In this document: positions 46,431 to 57,071 of the stretch, piece by piece
Position numbering within the stretch: the first letter of the stretch is position 1
How the letters are laid out: each line of letters begins with the position of its first letter
DNA from: Sphingomonas aurea
GTDB lineage: Bacteria > Pseudomonadota > Alphaproteobacteria > Sphingomonadales > Sphingomonadaceae
DNA length: 64,000 nt
Reading direction: 5' to 3'
Assembly (NCBI RefSeq): GCF_030678875.1
Contig: NZ_JAUUDS010000001.1
Coordinates: 620,001-684,000 of the forward strand
Position numbers and translations under genes: made by a program
Notes under the pieces: model-generated
Seen by the model: the letters and a program-made list of their open reading frames with translations, nothing else
The model's database searches: none
What the model was told of the DNA's origin: nothing

Positions 46431-48677
46431 CTACTTCCCCGACTTGCCTCCTGAAGCGGGTTTGGCGGGCGCTGGGCTGGTGACCGGACCGTCGCTGACC
46501 GGGGTCGTCGCAGCAGCAGCAGGAGCGATGCGCGAGCCATCGGCGTTCAGCCCCAGATCCTTCAGCAGCGGTCCGACCTGCGGGTCGGCGCCGTTGAAGG
46601 CGCGGAACATCGGCGCGTAATCCTCGGTATGCCCCTTCGACAGGATCATGTCGCGGAAGCGCTGGCCGTTGGCCCGTGTCATGCCGCCATGCTGCTCGAA
46701 CCAGTTGAACGCGTTCGCGCTCAGCATCTTGGTCCAGCTATAGGCGTAATAGCCCGCCGAATAGCCATTGCCCCAGATGTGAAGGAAATAGGTCGAGCGA
46801 TAGCGTGGCGGCACGTCGGCGACGTCGAGGCCGGTGGCGGCGAGTGCCTGCTTCTCGAACGCGTCGGCGTCCTGCTTGCCCTGCGCCGCGGTCAGCGAGT
46901 GCCAGCTCATGTCCATCTCGGCCGCGGCGAGCGCCTCGCCGAAGGAGTAGCCCGAGTTGAACGTCCCCGCGCGCTTGATCTTGTCAACCAGCGCCGGCGG
47001 GATGACCTGGCCGGTGCGGTAGTTCACCGCGTAGTGCGGCAGCACCTTGGGATCGAGCGCCCAGTGCTCGTTGAACTGCGACGGGAACTCGACGAAGTCG
47101 CGCGCCGTGTTGGTTCCCGATACGCTGGGATAGGTCTGGTTGGCGAACAGCCCGTGCAGCGCGTGGCCGAATTCATGGAACATGGTCGTCACGTCGTCGA
47201 AGCTGATGAGCGCGGGCTGACCCGCGGCGGGCTTGGTGAAGTTGCCGACATTGTAGATGACCGGCTTCGTCCCGATCAGCTTGGACTGGTTGACGAAGTT
47301 CGACATCCACGCGCCGCCATTCTTGTTGTCGCGCTTCCAGTAATCGAAATACATCAGGCCGACCGGCGTACCGTTCGCTTCGCTTACCTCATAGACCATG
47401 ACGTCGGGTTGATAGACCGGGATGTCGGTGCGACGCTTGAAGGTCAGGCCATAGAGCTGGTTGGCGGCATAGAAGACGCCGTCCGTCAGCACCTTGTTGA
47501 TCTCGAAATAGGGCTTCAGCTCGTCCTGGTTCAGGTCGTACTTCGCCTTGCGGACCTGCTCGGAATAATAGTCCCAGTCCCATGGCTTCAGCTGGAATTT
47601 GCCGCCAGTGGCGTTGATCTGCGCCTGCAGTTCGGCCGCCTCGCGGCGTTGCTCCGCCGCCACCGGCGTACCCAGCTGCTGCATGAAGCCCAGCGCGGTC
47701 TTGGGCGTCTTCGCCATCTGGTCCTGCAGCACGTAATCGGCCCAGGTCGGGAAGCTGAGCAGCTTCGCCTTTTGCGCGCGCAGCAGCGCGATCTGCTCGA
47801 TCGTGTCGCGCGTGTCGTTGGCGTCGCCCTTCACCGCGCGCGTCCAGCTCGCGTCGAACAGCGCCTCGCGAGTCGCCCGATCCTGCATCGTGGCGAGTTC
47901 GGGCTGTTGCGTCGTGTTCTGGAGCGTCAGCACATATTTGCCCGCCATCCCGCGCGCCTTGGCGGCATCGGCGGCGGCGGCGATCTCTCCTTCGGACAGA
48001 CCGGCCAGCTTGGCCTTGTCGTCCACCACCAATGCCCCTGCCTTGGCGGCGGCGAGCAGCTTCTGCTGGAAGGCGGTCTCCAGTGTCGACAGCTGGCCGT
48101 TGTACGTGCTGAGCGTCCGCTTGTCGGCAGGAGACAGTTCCGCACCCGAGCGGACCATGCCCTGATAGGTGAGCGTCAGCACCTGAAGCTGCTCGGGGTT
48201 CAGGCCAAGCGACTGGCGCTTGTCGTACAGCGTCTTCACCCGCGCGAAGAGCGCCGGGTCGAGGTTGATCGCGTCCTGGTGCGCAGCGAATGCCGGTGCC
48301 AGATCGGCCTGGGTCTTCTGCAGCGTATCGTCGGTATTGGCGCCGACCACGCCGTAGAAGGCCATGCTGGCCCGCTCCAGCAGCCGGCCGGATCGCTCCA
48401 TCGCGGCGATCGTGTTCTCGAACGTCGGTGCGCTACGCGCGCGCGTGATCGCGTTGATCTCCGCCCGCTGCGCGGCCATGCCGGCAATCAGAGCAGGCGC
48501 ATAGTCGGTGCTCTTGATCCGGTCGAACGGTGGCGCCTGGAATGGCAGGGTGCTCGCCTGCGCGAACGGGTTTGAGGCGGGCAGCGACGCCGAGGTCGCG
48601 GTGACCGGCGCCGCGCTCTGGGCAAGCGCGGTGGTCGACATCAGCATGATCGTGGCAGTGGTGGCGAGAAAGCGCAT
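46431..48677 (-). CDS. Peptidyl-dipeptidase (M3 family, Dcp-like), exported
   Basis: 748 residues. Signal peptide MRFLATTATIMLMSTTALAQ, so the enzyme is periplasmic. The M3 zinc motif is FHEFGHALHG with the later Glu in a GTNTARDFVEFPSQFNEHW segment. It removes C-terminal dipeptides from peptides. A low-complexity Ala/Thr/Pro-rich tail of about 35 residues and a basic end follow. Divergent from the antiporter gene; the 211-base gap holds no gene. Confidence 0.93.
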   Translation of the reverse strand: MRFLATTATIMLMSTTALAQSAAPVTATSASLPASNPFAQASTLPFQAPPFDRIKSTDYAPALIAGMAAQRAEINAITRARSAPTFENTIAAMERSGRLLERASMAFYGVVGANTDDTLQKTQADLAPAFAAHQDAINLDPALFARVKTLYDKRQSLGLNPEQLQVLTLTYQGMVRSGAELSPADKRTLSTYNGQLSTLETAFQQKLLAAAKAGALVVDDKAKLAGLSEGEIAAAADAAKARGMAGKYVLTLQNTTQQPELATMQDRATREALFDASWTRAVKGDANDTRDTIEQIALLRAQKAKLLSFPTWADYVLQDQMAKTPKTALGFMQQLGTPVAAEQRREAAELQAQINATGGKFQLKPWDWDYYSEQVRKAKYDLNQDELKPYFEINKVLTDGVFYAANQLYGLTFKRRTDIPVYQPDVMVYEVSEANGTPVGLMYFDYWKRDNKNGGAWMSNFVNQSKLIGTKPVIYNVGNFTKPAAGQPALISFDDVTTMFHEFGHALHGLFANQTYPSVSGTNTARDFVEFPSQFNEHWALDPKVLPHYAVNYRTGQVIPPALVDKIKRAGTFNSGYSFGEALAAAEMDMSWHSLTAAQGKQDADAFEKQALAATGLDVADVPPRYRSTYFLHIWGNGYSAGYYAYSWTKMLSANAFNWFEQHGGMTRANGQRFRDMILSKGHTEDYAPMFRAFNGADPQVGPLLKDLGLNADGSRIAPAAAATTPVSDGPVTSPAPAKPASGGKSGK

Positions 48678-48888
48678 GGATGCTCCATCGGCAGGTGTAT
48701 GGCACGCGTGATGCGCCTGCGCGGGTCGCGGATCAATGGCCAGCAGCCAGGTAGCGACGATATCGATCGCGCGGTCGCCGGCCGTGTGTCGTGGAGGGCG
48801 ACCCCCGTCGGCTCTGGTCGGCCCGAACCGATCTTGCTAGCCTCCATCCCACACGGGCCGATCGGGCCGGCGCCGGAACAGGACAGAC

Positions 48889-50472
48889 GTGCACCCTGCC
48901 GAAACCCTGGAACTTGTGCTCGCGATGCTCGGTGCGGTGCTGGTCCTGCACTGGCTGGCCGAGCGGCTTCGCTGGCCTCCCTCGGCGGCGCTGCTGATCG
49001 GGGGCGGCGCGCTCGCCTTCATTCCCGGCGTGCCGCTCATCACGCTCGATCCCGAGCTGGTGCTGGTGCTTTTCCTGCCGCCGCTGCTCGTCGACGGGGC
49101 GTGGCATACGGAACTGGTGCGCTTCCGCCGTCATCTCGCGGGCATCCTGTCGCTGGCGGTGGGCGCGGTGATCTTCTCCACGCTCGTCGTTGCGGCGGTC
49201 GCGCACTGGCTGATGCCGACGCTGCCCTGGGCTGCCTGCGCCGCCCTTGGCGCGATCGTCTCGCCGCCGGACGCGGTGTCGGCCAGGGCGGTACTCCAAC
49301 GGGTGCAGCTGCCGCGGCGCCTTCAGGCCCTGCTCGAGGGCGAGAGTCTGCTCAACGATGCGACCGGCCTGGTGATCTTCCGCTTCGCCGTCGCGGCGAC
49401 GATGGGGGCGGGTTTTCAGGCCGGCGAAGTCTTGGGCAGGTTTGTGCTCCTCGTCCTTGGCGGCGTCGCGATCGGGCTGGCGGTCGGCGCGTTGTGGGTG
49501 GTGATCGGCCGACGCTTGCGCAACGAGCTGCTGCTGATCGTCATGACCGTATTGGTCGGCTGGGTGGCATACCTGTCCGGTGAAGCGCTCGGCGTGTCGG
49601 GCGTGGTCGCCGCGGTGACCGCCGGGCTGGTGCTCGGCTGGCAGCAGCATGTGATCTTCTCCGCTGCCGTCCGGCTGCGCGGGACATCGTTCTGGCAGGT
49701 GCTGGTCTTCCTGCTCGAAGCATCGGTGTTCATCCTCATCGGCATCTCGCTTCGCGACATCCTGACCCGGGCGGGCGGACTGGAAGCCGTGGCCGGCGAG
49801 TTGGCCCTGCCGCTACTGGCGATCGTGCTCACGCTGACGCTGGCGCGCTTTGCCTGGATCTTCGCCTCGGACGCGGTCGTCGCCTTGCTGCGCCGGATGG
49901 GCATCGGGCGGGAGCCGCCGATCGGCCCGGCCTGTGCGACCGTGATGGGCTGGGCCGGCATGCGCGGCGTGGTGACGCTCGCTGCGGCACTGACGCTGCC
50001 CGCCGACTTTCCGCAGCGCGATTTCATGTTGCTCGCCGCATTCGGCGTGATCCTGGTCACGGTGCTGGTCCAGGGATCGACACTGGGTCTCCTCATCCGC
50101 TGGACAGGGCTGCGCCGCACCGCGGAGGATGAGCCGCCGATGGACATGACGGCGGCCGAGCGTGCGATGATGCAGGCGCAGCTTTTTGCGGTCGAGCGAC
50201 TGGCGCGCGACGAGGCGGGCAATCTCGTCCACCCGCAGCTACTCCGTCGCTACACCGCGCGTGCCACGGCGGGCGAGAGCTTCACCGGCAGCGACGAGGA
50301 GCGGACCGCGGCAATCGCGTCGCACTTCGACGTCATCATCGGTGCCGTGGCGGCGGGGCGCGAGGAGCTGGTTCGGCTCCATCGCACCCACCAGATCGAC
50401 AACGAGACACTGCGCAGCCTGGAACTGGACCTCGATCTGGAAGAACTTGGCGCCGAATCCGCGAAAGCTTGA
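48889..50472 (+). CDS. Na+/H+ antiporter (CPA1 family)
   Basis: 527 residues from a GTG with AGGA six bases upstream. About 12 membrane helices in the first 400 residues, with the ion-site LLNDATGLVIFRFA in the position of the CPA1 ND pair, and ALGAIVSPPDAVSARAVL before it. A cytosolic C-terminal region of about 110 polar residues follows. It exchanges protons for Na+ or K+ across the inner membrane; the ion is not predictable from sequence alone. Confidence 0.9.
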   Translation: MHPAETLELVLAMLGAVLVLHWLAERLRWPPSAALLIGGGALAFIPGVPLITLDPELVLVLFLPPLLVDGAWHTELVRFRRHLAGILSLAVGAVIFSTLVVAAVAHWLMPTLPWAACAALGAIVSPPDAVSARAVLQRVQLPRRLQALLEGESLLNDATGLVIFRFAVAATMGAGFQAGEVLGRFVLLVLGGVAIGLAVGALWVVIGRRLRNELLLIVMTVLVGWVAYLSGEALGVSGVVAAVTAGLVLGWQQHVIFSAAVRLRGTSFWQVLVFLLEASVFILIGISLRDILTRAGGLEAVAGELALPLLAIVLTLTLARFAWIFASDAVVALLRRMGIGREPPIGPACATVMGWAGMRGVVTLAAALTLPADFPQRDFMLLAAFGVILVTVLVQGSTLGLLIRWTGLRRTAEDEPPMDMTAAERAMMQAQLFAVERLARDEAGNLVHPQLLRRYTARATAGESFTGSDEERTAAIASHFDVIIGAVAAGREELVRLHRTHQIDNETLRSLELDLDLEELGAESAKA

Positions 50473-50547
50473 ACAGCCCCTCCGAAACGTGCCGCTATCC
50501 CGAAGCGTTAGGGGGCCTGTCCGTATCAGCGAAGAAGGGCCGGATAG

Positions 50548-51312
50548 ATGCTGTTATCAAGGGTGGCGATTGCCGCATCGCTGGTGAGCCTCGCGGCCTG
50601 CAGCGCCGCCGAGCGCTCCACCGAGAACGCATCGGCAAACGGTGCCGACCGGCAAAGCAGCGCACCGGCATCATCGCCCCAGCTGCCCCTAGCCTCCCCT
50701 ACGCCGGTCACGGGAAACATCGCCGCAAAGTCGACCTTGCGATCCTGTGCGGCCGAGCTCGGCGCGGCGGCTGCCGCCCGCCGGGTCGAGGTCTGCCGCA
50801 ACGTGTCGCCTGCCACCCATCCGCCCTGCAATGCCGCCAACAGCTGCGCGCTGATCGAGGACGAGATCGCGCGAAGCTGCGCCCTGTTCGATGGCGATGG
50901 TCCGCCGATGAAGGGGTGCCGCACCGATCCCAAGGGGATGGAGGCGGCCGCCGATGTGGTGCGACGCTATTACTCGGCGCTCGACGCGCGCGACTATTCG
51001 ACCGCCTGGACCCAGTGGGGCGACGACGGACAGCCCGGCCAGACCTTCAAGGCGTTCGAGAACGGCTACGCGCACACGCGCTCGACACGCGTGACGATCG
51101 GTGCCCTGACCCCGGGCGACGGCGGTGCCGGCTCGATCTACCAGCCGGTGCCCGTCACCGTCGATGCAACCCTTGACGATGGCCGTCATCAGCGCTTCGT
51201 CGGCAGCTATGTCGTCCGCCGGGTCAACGATGTCGACGGCGCATCGCCGTCGCAGCTCCGGTGGCACATCGACTCGGCCCGACTGACCCCTGTCCGGCTC
51301 AGTGCGGGGTGA
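50548..51312 (+). CDS. Putative lipoprotein of unknown function
   Basis: 254 residues. A lipobox LAAC at residue ~15-18 ([18 protein letters not shown]) predicts a lipid-anchored periplasmic protein. A Ser/Ala-rich linker is followed by a Cys-containing segment with several cysteines ([13 protein letters not shown]) and an NTF2-like stretch [20 protein letters not shown]. No family recognised. The last 14 bases overlap the convergent SulP gene. Confidence 0.75.
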   Translation: MLLSRVAIAASLVSLAACSAAERSTENASANGADRQSSAPASSPQLPLASPTPVTGNIAAKSTLRSCAAELGAAAAARRVEVCRNVSPATHPPCNAANSCALIEDEIARSCALFDGDGPPMKGCRTDPKGMEAAADVVRRYYSALDARDYSTAWTQWGDDGQPGQTFKAFENGYAHTRSTRVTIGALTPGDGGAGSIYQPVPVTVDATLDDGRHQRFVGSYVVRRVNDVDGASPSQLRWHIDSARLTPVRLSAG

Positions 51313-52795
51313 ACCCCATCTCGACACCCGTCTTGTCGTGCAGAGCGAACCGGTCGACGAGATCGGCACTGGCGCGGTTATAGCCGACGACTTCGACGGC
51401 CCGCCCGTCACGCCGCAGCCGCGCCACGATCTTGTCGAGCGCGCCGACACCCGAAATGTCCCAGAAATGCGCTGCGGTCACGTCGATGACGATGTGGCGG
51501 GCGCCATTCTCGGCCTGGAACGCGCGCGTGAAGCGGTCGACCGACGCGAAGAAGATCTCGCCCGTCACGCGGTAGGTCGCCTGCACGCCGTCTGGTGAAA
51601 GCGTACGTTCGACCGAGAACATCCGCTGCACCTTGCCTGCGAAGAAGATGCCGGAGAGCAGCACGCCTGCCAGCACGCCCAAGGAAAGGTCGCGGGTCGC
51701 GACGACGACCATCACGGTCACCAGCATGACCACGGACGACGCCGGCGGATGCCGCCGCAGGTTGGCGATCGAGTTCCAGCTGAACGTGCCGATCGAAACC
51801 ATTATCATGACGGCGACCAGCGCCGGCATCGGCACGCGCCCGACGAGCGGCCCGAGCACGGCGAGAAGGAAGAGGAGAAACGCCCCTGCCACGAAGGTGG
51901 ACAGGCGACTGCGACCACCAGAGGTCACGTTGATGACGGACTGGCCGATCATCGCGCAGCCGCCCATGCCGCCGAAGCATGCGGCCACGATGTTCGCACC
52001 CCCCTGCCCCGCGCATTCCCGCCGCTTGTCACTGTCGGTGTCGGTCATGTCGTCGACGATCTGCGCGGTCAGCAGGGACTCCAGCAGCCCCACCGCCGCC
52101 ATCGTCAGCGAGTAGGGAAAGACGATCCGCAGCGTCTCGAACGTCAACGGCACCTGCGGCAGCGCGAGGCTGGGCAGCCCCTCGGGCAGCTTGCCCATGT
52201 CGCCCACGGTGTTGACCGGCACGCCCAGGCCGATGCTGATCGCGCTGAGGACGAGGATGGCGACCAAGGGTGACGGGATCGCCTTGGTCAGGCGCGGAAA
52301 GCCATAGATGATCGCGAGGCCGGCGACGACCATCGCGTAGGTCTGCCAGCCCATGCCGATCAACTGCGGCAGCTGCGCCATGAAGATGAGGATCGCGAGC
52401 GCGTTGACGAAGCCGGTGATGACGGACCGCGACACGAACTGCATCACCAGGTCGAGACGGAGCAGCCCGGCGGCGATCTGGATCAAACCCATCAGGATCG
52501 TCGCGGCGAACAGATATTGGACGCCGTGCTCCCGTACCAGCGGCGTGACGAGAACGGCGACCGCAGCGGTCGCGGCCGAGATCATGCCCGGCCGTCCACC
52601 GATCAGCGCGATGGTCATGGCGATCGCCACCGAGGCATATAGGCCGACCCGCGGATCGACACCGGCGATGACCGAGAAGCCGATCGCCTCCGGGATCAGC
52701 GCCAGGGCGACGACGATGCCGGCAAGAAGGTCGTGGCGGGCAGCGACGCGGTCGGTGAACCACTGCCGGCGATAGGTAGAAAGATCGAGTGTCAT
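51299..52795 (-). CDS. SulP family inorganic anion transporter
   Basis: 498 residues from [13 protein letters not shown] at 52795. The transporter domain begins [20 protein letters not shown], continues with [21 protein letters not shown] and about 11 further helices, and the C-terminal STAS domain (about 395-498) has [21 protein letters not shown]. It may move sulfate or bicarbonate; no carbonic anhydrase or sulfate-assimilation gene adjoins. The frame is open 141 codons upstream, which I read as chance. Confidence 0.93.
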   Translation of the reverse strand: MTLDLSTYRRQWFTDRVAARHDLLAGIVVALALIPEAIGFSVIAGVDPRVGLYASVAIAMTIALIGGRPGMISAATAAVAVLVTPLVREHGVQYLFAATILMGLIQIAAGLLRLDLVMQFVSRSVITGFVNALAILIFMAQLPQLIGMGWQTYAMVVAGLAIIYGFPRLTKAIPSPLVAILVLSAISIGLGVPVNTVGDMGKLPEGLPSLALPQVPLTFETLRIVFPYSLTMAAVGLLESLLTAQIVDDMTDTDSDKRRECAGQGGANIVAACFGGMGGCAMIGQSVINVTSGGRSRLSTFVAGAFLLFLLAVLGPLVGRVPMPALVAVMIMVSIGTFSWNSIANLRRHPPASSVVMLVTVMVVVATRDLSLGVLAGVLLSGIFFAGKVQRMFSVERTLSPDGVQATYRVTGEIFFASVDRFTRAFQAENGARHIVIDVTAAHFWDISGVGALDKIVARLRRDGRAVEVVGYNRASADLVDRFALHDKTGVEMGFTPH

Positions 52796-52856
52796 CGAAA
52801 ATCCACAACAGGGCACAGGGCGCGAAAACGCGCTTCGTTCGGCGTGCGTGTTGTTG

Positions 52857-52902
52857 TCCGGCGGATCGGCGGCCGGAATAGCCACCCGGGATTTCACCGG
52901 GT
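52857..52902 (-). promoter_or_regulatory. Possible structured leader of the SulP gene
   Basis: On the minus strand a stem from ACCCGG/CCGGGT with a GAAAT-containing loop (52884-52902) is followed by TCCGGC/GCCGGA (52857-52877). Located 62-107 bases before the SulP ATG. sul1-type leaders precede sulfate transporters in alphaproteobacteria, but I cannot confirm a match from memory. Confidence 0.3.
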
Positions 52903-52989
52903 CCATGCGAATGCCCGCGGCATAGGCGATCCGGTCGCAGGAAAGCAACCATGCGGCCGAGCTGTCACCCGTCAAGCCCGGAGAAGCCC

Positions 52990-54702
52990 ATGGCGAGGAT
53001 CGCCGGCCAGCACTTCCCAGGGATCGTCTGCCCCCTTGCCGCATTGCACCCTGCAATGGCTGACACCCGCACCTCTCCCTTTCAGCTACCGCTGTTCCGC
53101 AGCGTTTGGATCGCCAGCCTCTGTTCGAATTTCGGCGGGTTGATCCAGTCGGTCGGGGCGTCGTGGATGATGACGTCGCTCGATGCGTCGCCGCAGATGA
53201 TCGCGCTGGTGCAGGCATCGACGAGCCTGCCGATCATGCTCCTGTCGCTATGGGCGGGCGCGGTCGCCGACAATCTCGACCGGCGCCGGGTGATGCTGGC
53301 GGCGCAGGGCTTCATGCTGGCGATATCGGCGCTGCTGGCGATCGGTACCTGGCTGGGGATGGTCACGCCGTGGCTGCTTCTGGTCTTCACCTTCCTGATC
53401 GGCTGCGGCACCGCGGTGAACGGCCCGGCGTGGCAGGCGTCGGTCGGCGACATGGTGCCGCGCCCGATGCTGCCCAACGCGGTCGCGTACAACAGCATGG
53501 GCTTCAACATCGCGCGCAGCCTGGGTCCGGCGATCGGCGGCACGATCGTCGCGGTGGCCGGCGCGGCGGCGGCATTCATGGTCAACGCTGCCAGCTATGT
53601 CGGCTTGATCGCCGTGCTGTCGCGCTGGCAACCCGATCTGCCCCCCCGCAAGCTACCGCGCGAGCGGCTGGGCGTCGCGATGGCGGCGGGCGTCCGCTAC
53701 GTCCAGATGTCGCCGCACATCCGGATCGTCCTCGGTCGCGCGGCACTCTTCGGCCTCGCCGCCAGTGCGCTGCCTGCGCTGATGCCCGTCGTCGCGCGCG
53801 ACGTGGTGGGCGGCGGGCCGCTGACCTATGGCCTGCTGCTCGGCGCCTTCGGCATCGGCGCGGTCGGCGGGGCTTTGGGCAGCGGCCGGTTGCGGGCGAG
53901 ACTGTCGACCGAAGGGGTGGTGCGCCTCGCGTCGCTGGGCTTGGCAGCGGGAGCCGCCACCGCTGCGCTGAGCGGCTCGCTTCCGCTTGTCCTCCCTGCG
54001 CTGGCACTCGCCGGTGCCGGCTGGGTGCTGGCGCTGTCGACCTTCAACGTCAGCGTCCAGATGGCCTCGCCGCGCTGGGTCGTCGCGCGTGCCATCTCGC
54101 TCTACCAGATGGCGGCGTTCGGCGGCATGGCGGCGGGCAGCTGGCTGTTCGGGACCATCGCCGGCGACCACGGCGTCGTCATTGCGCTGGTCACTGCCGC
54201 ACTACTACAACTCGCCAGCTTCGCCACCGGCTTCGTCGCACAACTGCCCGGCATCAGCCAGGTCGACCTCGATCCCTATGACGCCTGGACCGAACCCGAT
54301 ACCGCAGTCCCGGTAGAGGCCCGCTCCGGCCCGATCGTCGTCACCATCGAGCATCGGATCGCAGAGGCCGACATCGCCGCCTTCCTGTCGGTGATGCGCG
54401 AGCGCCGTCGCATCCGCCGCCGCGACGGCGCGCGGCACTGGACGCTGCTGCGCGATCTGGGCGAGGCGGACCTGTGGGTGGAGCGTTATCACTTCGCCAC
54501 CTGGCTCGATTACGTCCGCCACAACCAGCGCCGGACCAAGGCGGATCAGGTCATTGGCGATGCGCTCCACGGCCTGTGGGTCGGCGGCGTTCCTCCCGTC
54601 GTCCATCGCCGGATCGAACGCCAGACCGGCTCGCTCCCCACCACCCGCATGCCCGACGCGCGCGAGCTGGACCCGATCACCGACGCCTCCCGCGCGAGCT
54701 AA
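52990..54702 (+). CDS. MFS exporter of the transmembrane secretion effector family
   Basis: 570 residues from an ATG with GGAGA six bases upstream (52990); a conserved-looking start is Met at 53056 ([12 protein letters not shown]). Twelve membrane helices, opening [27 protein letters not shown], with the MFS loop [10 protein letters not shown]. After the last helix a soluble domain with [40 protein letters not shown] is like the antibiotic-biosynthesis monooxygenase fold found at the end of this family (PF05977). Substrate unknown. Stop overlaps the convergent CoA-transferase gene by four bases. Confidence 0.88.
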   Translation: MARIAGQHFPGIVCPLAALHPAMADTRTSPFQLPLFRSVWIASLCSNFGGLIQSVGASWMMTSLDASPQMIALVQASTSLPIMLLSLWAGAVADNLDRRRVMLAAQGFMLAISALLAIGTWLGMVTPWLLLVFTFLIGCGTAVNGPAWQASVGDMVPRPMLPNAVAYNSMGFNIARSLGPAIGGTIVAVAGAAAAFMVNAASYVGLIAVLSRWQPDLPPRKLPRERLGVAMAAGVRYVQMSPHIRIVLGRAALFGLAASALPALMPVVARDVVGGGPLTYGLLLGAFGIGAVGGALGSGRLRARLSTEGVVRLASLGLAAGAATAALSGSLPLVLPALALAGAGWVLALSTFNVSVQMASPRWVVARAISLYQMAAFGGMAAGSWLFGTIAGDHGVVIALVTAALLQLASFATGFVAQLPGISQVDLDPYDAWTEPDTAVPVEARSGPIVVTIEHRIAEADIAAFLSVMRERRRIRRRDGARHWTLLRDLGEADLWVERYHFATWLDYVRHNQRRTKADQVIGDALHGLWVGGVPPVVHRRIERQTGSLPTTRMPDARELDPITDASRAS

Positions 54703-55808
54703 CCCGGCCGCGCCGGCGGCGGCAGGTTCGCGACCATCCGCTCGCCGTCGATGACGATCGGGCTCGCGACGCCGGGAATACCGTCCAGCGCGATCCGCAT
54801 GCCCCGGAACACCACCTGCGGATCGGCAAAGGTCTCGTCGATCCGGTTGATCGGTCCGGCCGGCACGCCGCGCTCCTCCAGTGCCCAGGCCAGGTCGGCC
54901 TTGCGCCACCCGGCGATCGCGGCGGCGAGCAGGGGCACCAGCACGGCCCGGTTCGCGATCCGCGCCGCGTTAGTCGCATAGGCCGGCTCGTCCGCCAGCC
55001 CCAAGCCCAGCGCCTCGCACAGTCGCGCGAACTGCGCGTCGTTGCCGACCGCGACGATCAGCTCGCCATCGGCGGCGGCGAACGCCTGATAGGGGACCAG
55101 ATTGGCATGGCCATTGCCCATCCGGTGCGGCACCTCGCCCGCCACCATCCAGTTGAGCGCCTGGTTGGCCAGCACCGCAACCTGCGTGTCGAGCAGCGCC
55201 ATGTCGATATGCGCGCCCTGCCCCTCCACGTCGCGCCGCCGGAGCGCCGCCAGGATCGCCACCGTCGCATAGACGCCGGTGAAGATATCGGCATAGGCGA
55301 TCCCCGCCTTCTGCGGCGCTCCGTCGGGCTCGCCGGTCAGCGACATGAAGCCGCCCATCCCCTGCACGATGAAGTCGTATCCGGCGCGATGCGCATAGGG
55401 TCCGTCCTGCCCGAACCCGGTGATCGAGCACGTCACCAGCCGCGGGTTGATCGCCGTCAGGCTCTCATGATCCAGCCCGTAGCGCCGCAGCCCGCCGACC
55501 TTGTAGTTCTCGATCAGCACGTCCGCGCCCGCCACCAGCGCGCAGACCTCGGCCTGCCCCTCGGCCGTAGCGATATCGATCGCCAGCGCCCGTTTGCCGC
55601 GGTTGGTCGCGTGGTAATAGGCGGCGTCGCGTGCCTCCCCGTCCGGCCCGGTGACGAAGGGCGGACCCCAGTGGCGGGTATCGTCGCCCGCGCCCGGCCG
55701 TTCGATCTTCACTACCTCTGCGCCCAGGTCGGCGAGCAGCTGGCCGCACCACGGCCCCGCCAGCACCCGCGCCAGCTCGATCACCTTCACGCCCGCCAGC
55801 GGCTTCAC
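54699..55808 (-). CDS. CaiB/BaiF CoA-transferase family protein
   Basis: 369 residues, class III CoA-transferase. GVKVIELARVLAGPWCGQLLADLGAEVVKIE opens, followed by YYHATNRGKRALAID and the conserved Asp region VLIENYKVGGLRRYGLDHE, then GYDFIVQGMGGFMSLTG. It moves CoA between organic acids. Substrate unknown. It is divergent from the nitronate monooxygenase-like gene with about 90 bases between them. Confidence 0.92.
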   Translation of the reverse strand: MKPLAGVKVIELARVLAGPWCGQLLADLGAEVVKIERPGAGDDTRHWGPPFVTGPDGEARDAAYYHATNRGKRALAIDIATAEGQAEVCALVAGADVLIENYKVGGLRRYGLDHESLTAINPRLVTCSITGFGQDGPYAHRAGYDFIVQGMGGFMSLTGEPDGAPQKAGIAYADIFTGVYATVAILAALRRRDVEGQGAHIDMALLDTQVAVLANQALNWMVAGEVPHRMGNGHANLVPYQAFAAADGELIVAVGNDAQFARLCEALGLGLADEPAYATNAARIANRAVLVPLLAAAIAGWRKADLAWALEERGVPAGPINRIDETFADPQVVFRGMRIALDGIPGVASPIVIDGERMVANLPPPARPG

Positions 55809-55896
55809 GCGCCTCTCCCCTTCTCCGGTCGAAGCTGGTCATAGCCGCCGCCGCTGCCGCTGGACAGGCAGAGCCGCCGCCGCCAAGATCACGGCC

Positions 55897-56856
55897 ATGT
55901 CCCTGCCCCCGATCCTCGACCGCCTGCGCTTGCCCGTCATCGGCTCGCCCCTGTTCATCATCTCGGGCCCCGAGCTGGTCATCGCCCAGTGCAAGGCGGG
56001 AATCATCGGATCCTTCCCCGCGCTGAACGCCCGCCCCTCCGCGCTGCTCGACGAGTGGCTGCACCGCATCACCGAGGAACTGGCCGCGCACAACCGCGCC
56101 CATCCCGATCGGCCCGCCGCGCCGTTCGCGGTGAACCAGATCGTCCATCGCTCCAACGACCGGCTGGAGGCGGACCTCGCCACTTGCGCCAAGTGGCAGG
56201 TGCCGATCGTCATCACCTCGCTGGGCGCGCGCGAGGATCTGAACGCCGCCGTCCATGGCTGGGGCGGCATCACCCTGCACGACGTCATCGACGACCGCTT
56301 CGCGCGCAAGGCGATCGAGAAGGGTGCCGATGGCCTGATCGCGGTCGCCGCCGGTGCAGGCGGCCATGCCGGCCGCCAGTCGCCCTTCGCGCTAGTGCAG
56401 GAGATCCGCCAGTGGTTCGACGGCACGCTCGCCCTGTCCGGCGCGATCGCGACCGGCGACGCGGTGCTGGCGGCACGCGCGATGGGCGCCGACCTCGCCT
56501 ATATCGGCTCACTGTTCATCGCGACCGACGAGGCGAACGCCGCCGCCGACTACAAGCAGGGGATTGTCGACGCGCGCGCTGCGGACATCGTTTATTCCGA
56601 CCTGTTCACGGGCGTTCACGGCAATTACCTGCGTGCCTCGATCGTCGCCGCCGGGCTCGACCCCGATGCCCTGCCGCAGGGCGACCTGAAGACGATGGAC
56701 TTCGGCACCGGCAATGGCAGCAAGGCCAAGGCATGGCGCGACATCTGGGGCGCTGGCCAGGGGATCGGGACCGTGACCGCTGTCGAGTCCGTCGCCGCGC
56801 GTGTCGACCATCTCGAGCGCGAGTACCGCGCAGCGCAGGCGCGGCTGGCGTCATAG
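55897..56856 (+). CDS. Nitronate monooxygenase family protein
   Basis: 319 residues. The NMO/2-nitropropane dioxygenase-like TIM barrel with FMN: LRLPVIGSPLFIISGPELVIA at the start, IVITSLGAR, GADGLIAVAAGAGGHAGRQS (the FMN/catalytic loop), and SGAIATGDAVLAARAMGADLAYIGSLFIATDEA. It oxidises alkyl nitronates, or has a related reductase role. The gene ends two bases before a repeat element that is not part of it. Confidence 0.9.
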   Translation: MSLPPILDRLRLPVIGSPLFIISGPELVIAQCKAGIIGSFPALNARPSALLDEWLHRITEELAAHNRAHPDRPAAPFAVNQIVHRSNDRLEADLATCAKWQVPIVITSLGAREDLNAAVHGWGGITLHDVIDDRFARKAIEKGADGLIAVAAGAGGHAGRQSPFALVQEIRQWFDGTLALSGAIATGDAVLAARAMGADLAYIGSLFIATDEANAAADYKQGIVDARAADIVYSDLFTGVHGNYLRASIVAAGLDPDALPQGDLKTMDFGTGNGSKAKAWRDIWGAGQGIGTVTAVESVAARVDHLEREYRAAQARLAS

Positions 56857-56857
56857 A

Positions 56858-57062
56858 TTTTCACGCAGAGGCGCAGAGGGCGCTGAGAAGACGCAGGTCA
56901 GGGATGTTCACGCGGAGACGCGGAGGATGTTTCGTCCGCGGCAGCGCACCCTCTTTAGCAATCGGCCGGAGATGGAGGGCCGCTGCGCGGCGAGGAGAAA
57001 CATCCTCTGCGTCTCCGCGTCTCCGCGTGAACCCTCTACGTCTTCTCAGCGCACCTGCGCGA
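56858..57062. mobile_element. Gene-less nested inverted-repeat element with GxxExxY-type termini
   Basis: An outer pair GCGCTGAGAAGACG (56880-56893) and CGTCTTCTCAGCGC (57039-57052) encloses an inner pair starting GTTCACGCGGAGACGCGGAG (56906-56933 and inverted at 56997-57032). The inner arms end in GATGTTTC. The 63-base core has no ORF. Unit sequence CACGCGGAGACGCGGAG is the same as the repeats at 34869 and 35281. It may be a non-autonomous relic of such a unit. Confidence 0.65.
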
Positions 57063-57071
57063 ACAACCCGA

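Noticed and set aside
52796..53218. Upstream in-frame extension of the SulP protein
   Set aside because: 141 open codons without membrane or STAS features, overlapping the divergent MFS start; more likely leader sequence.
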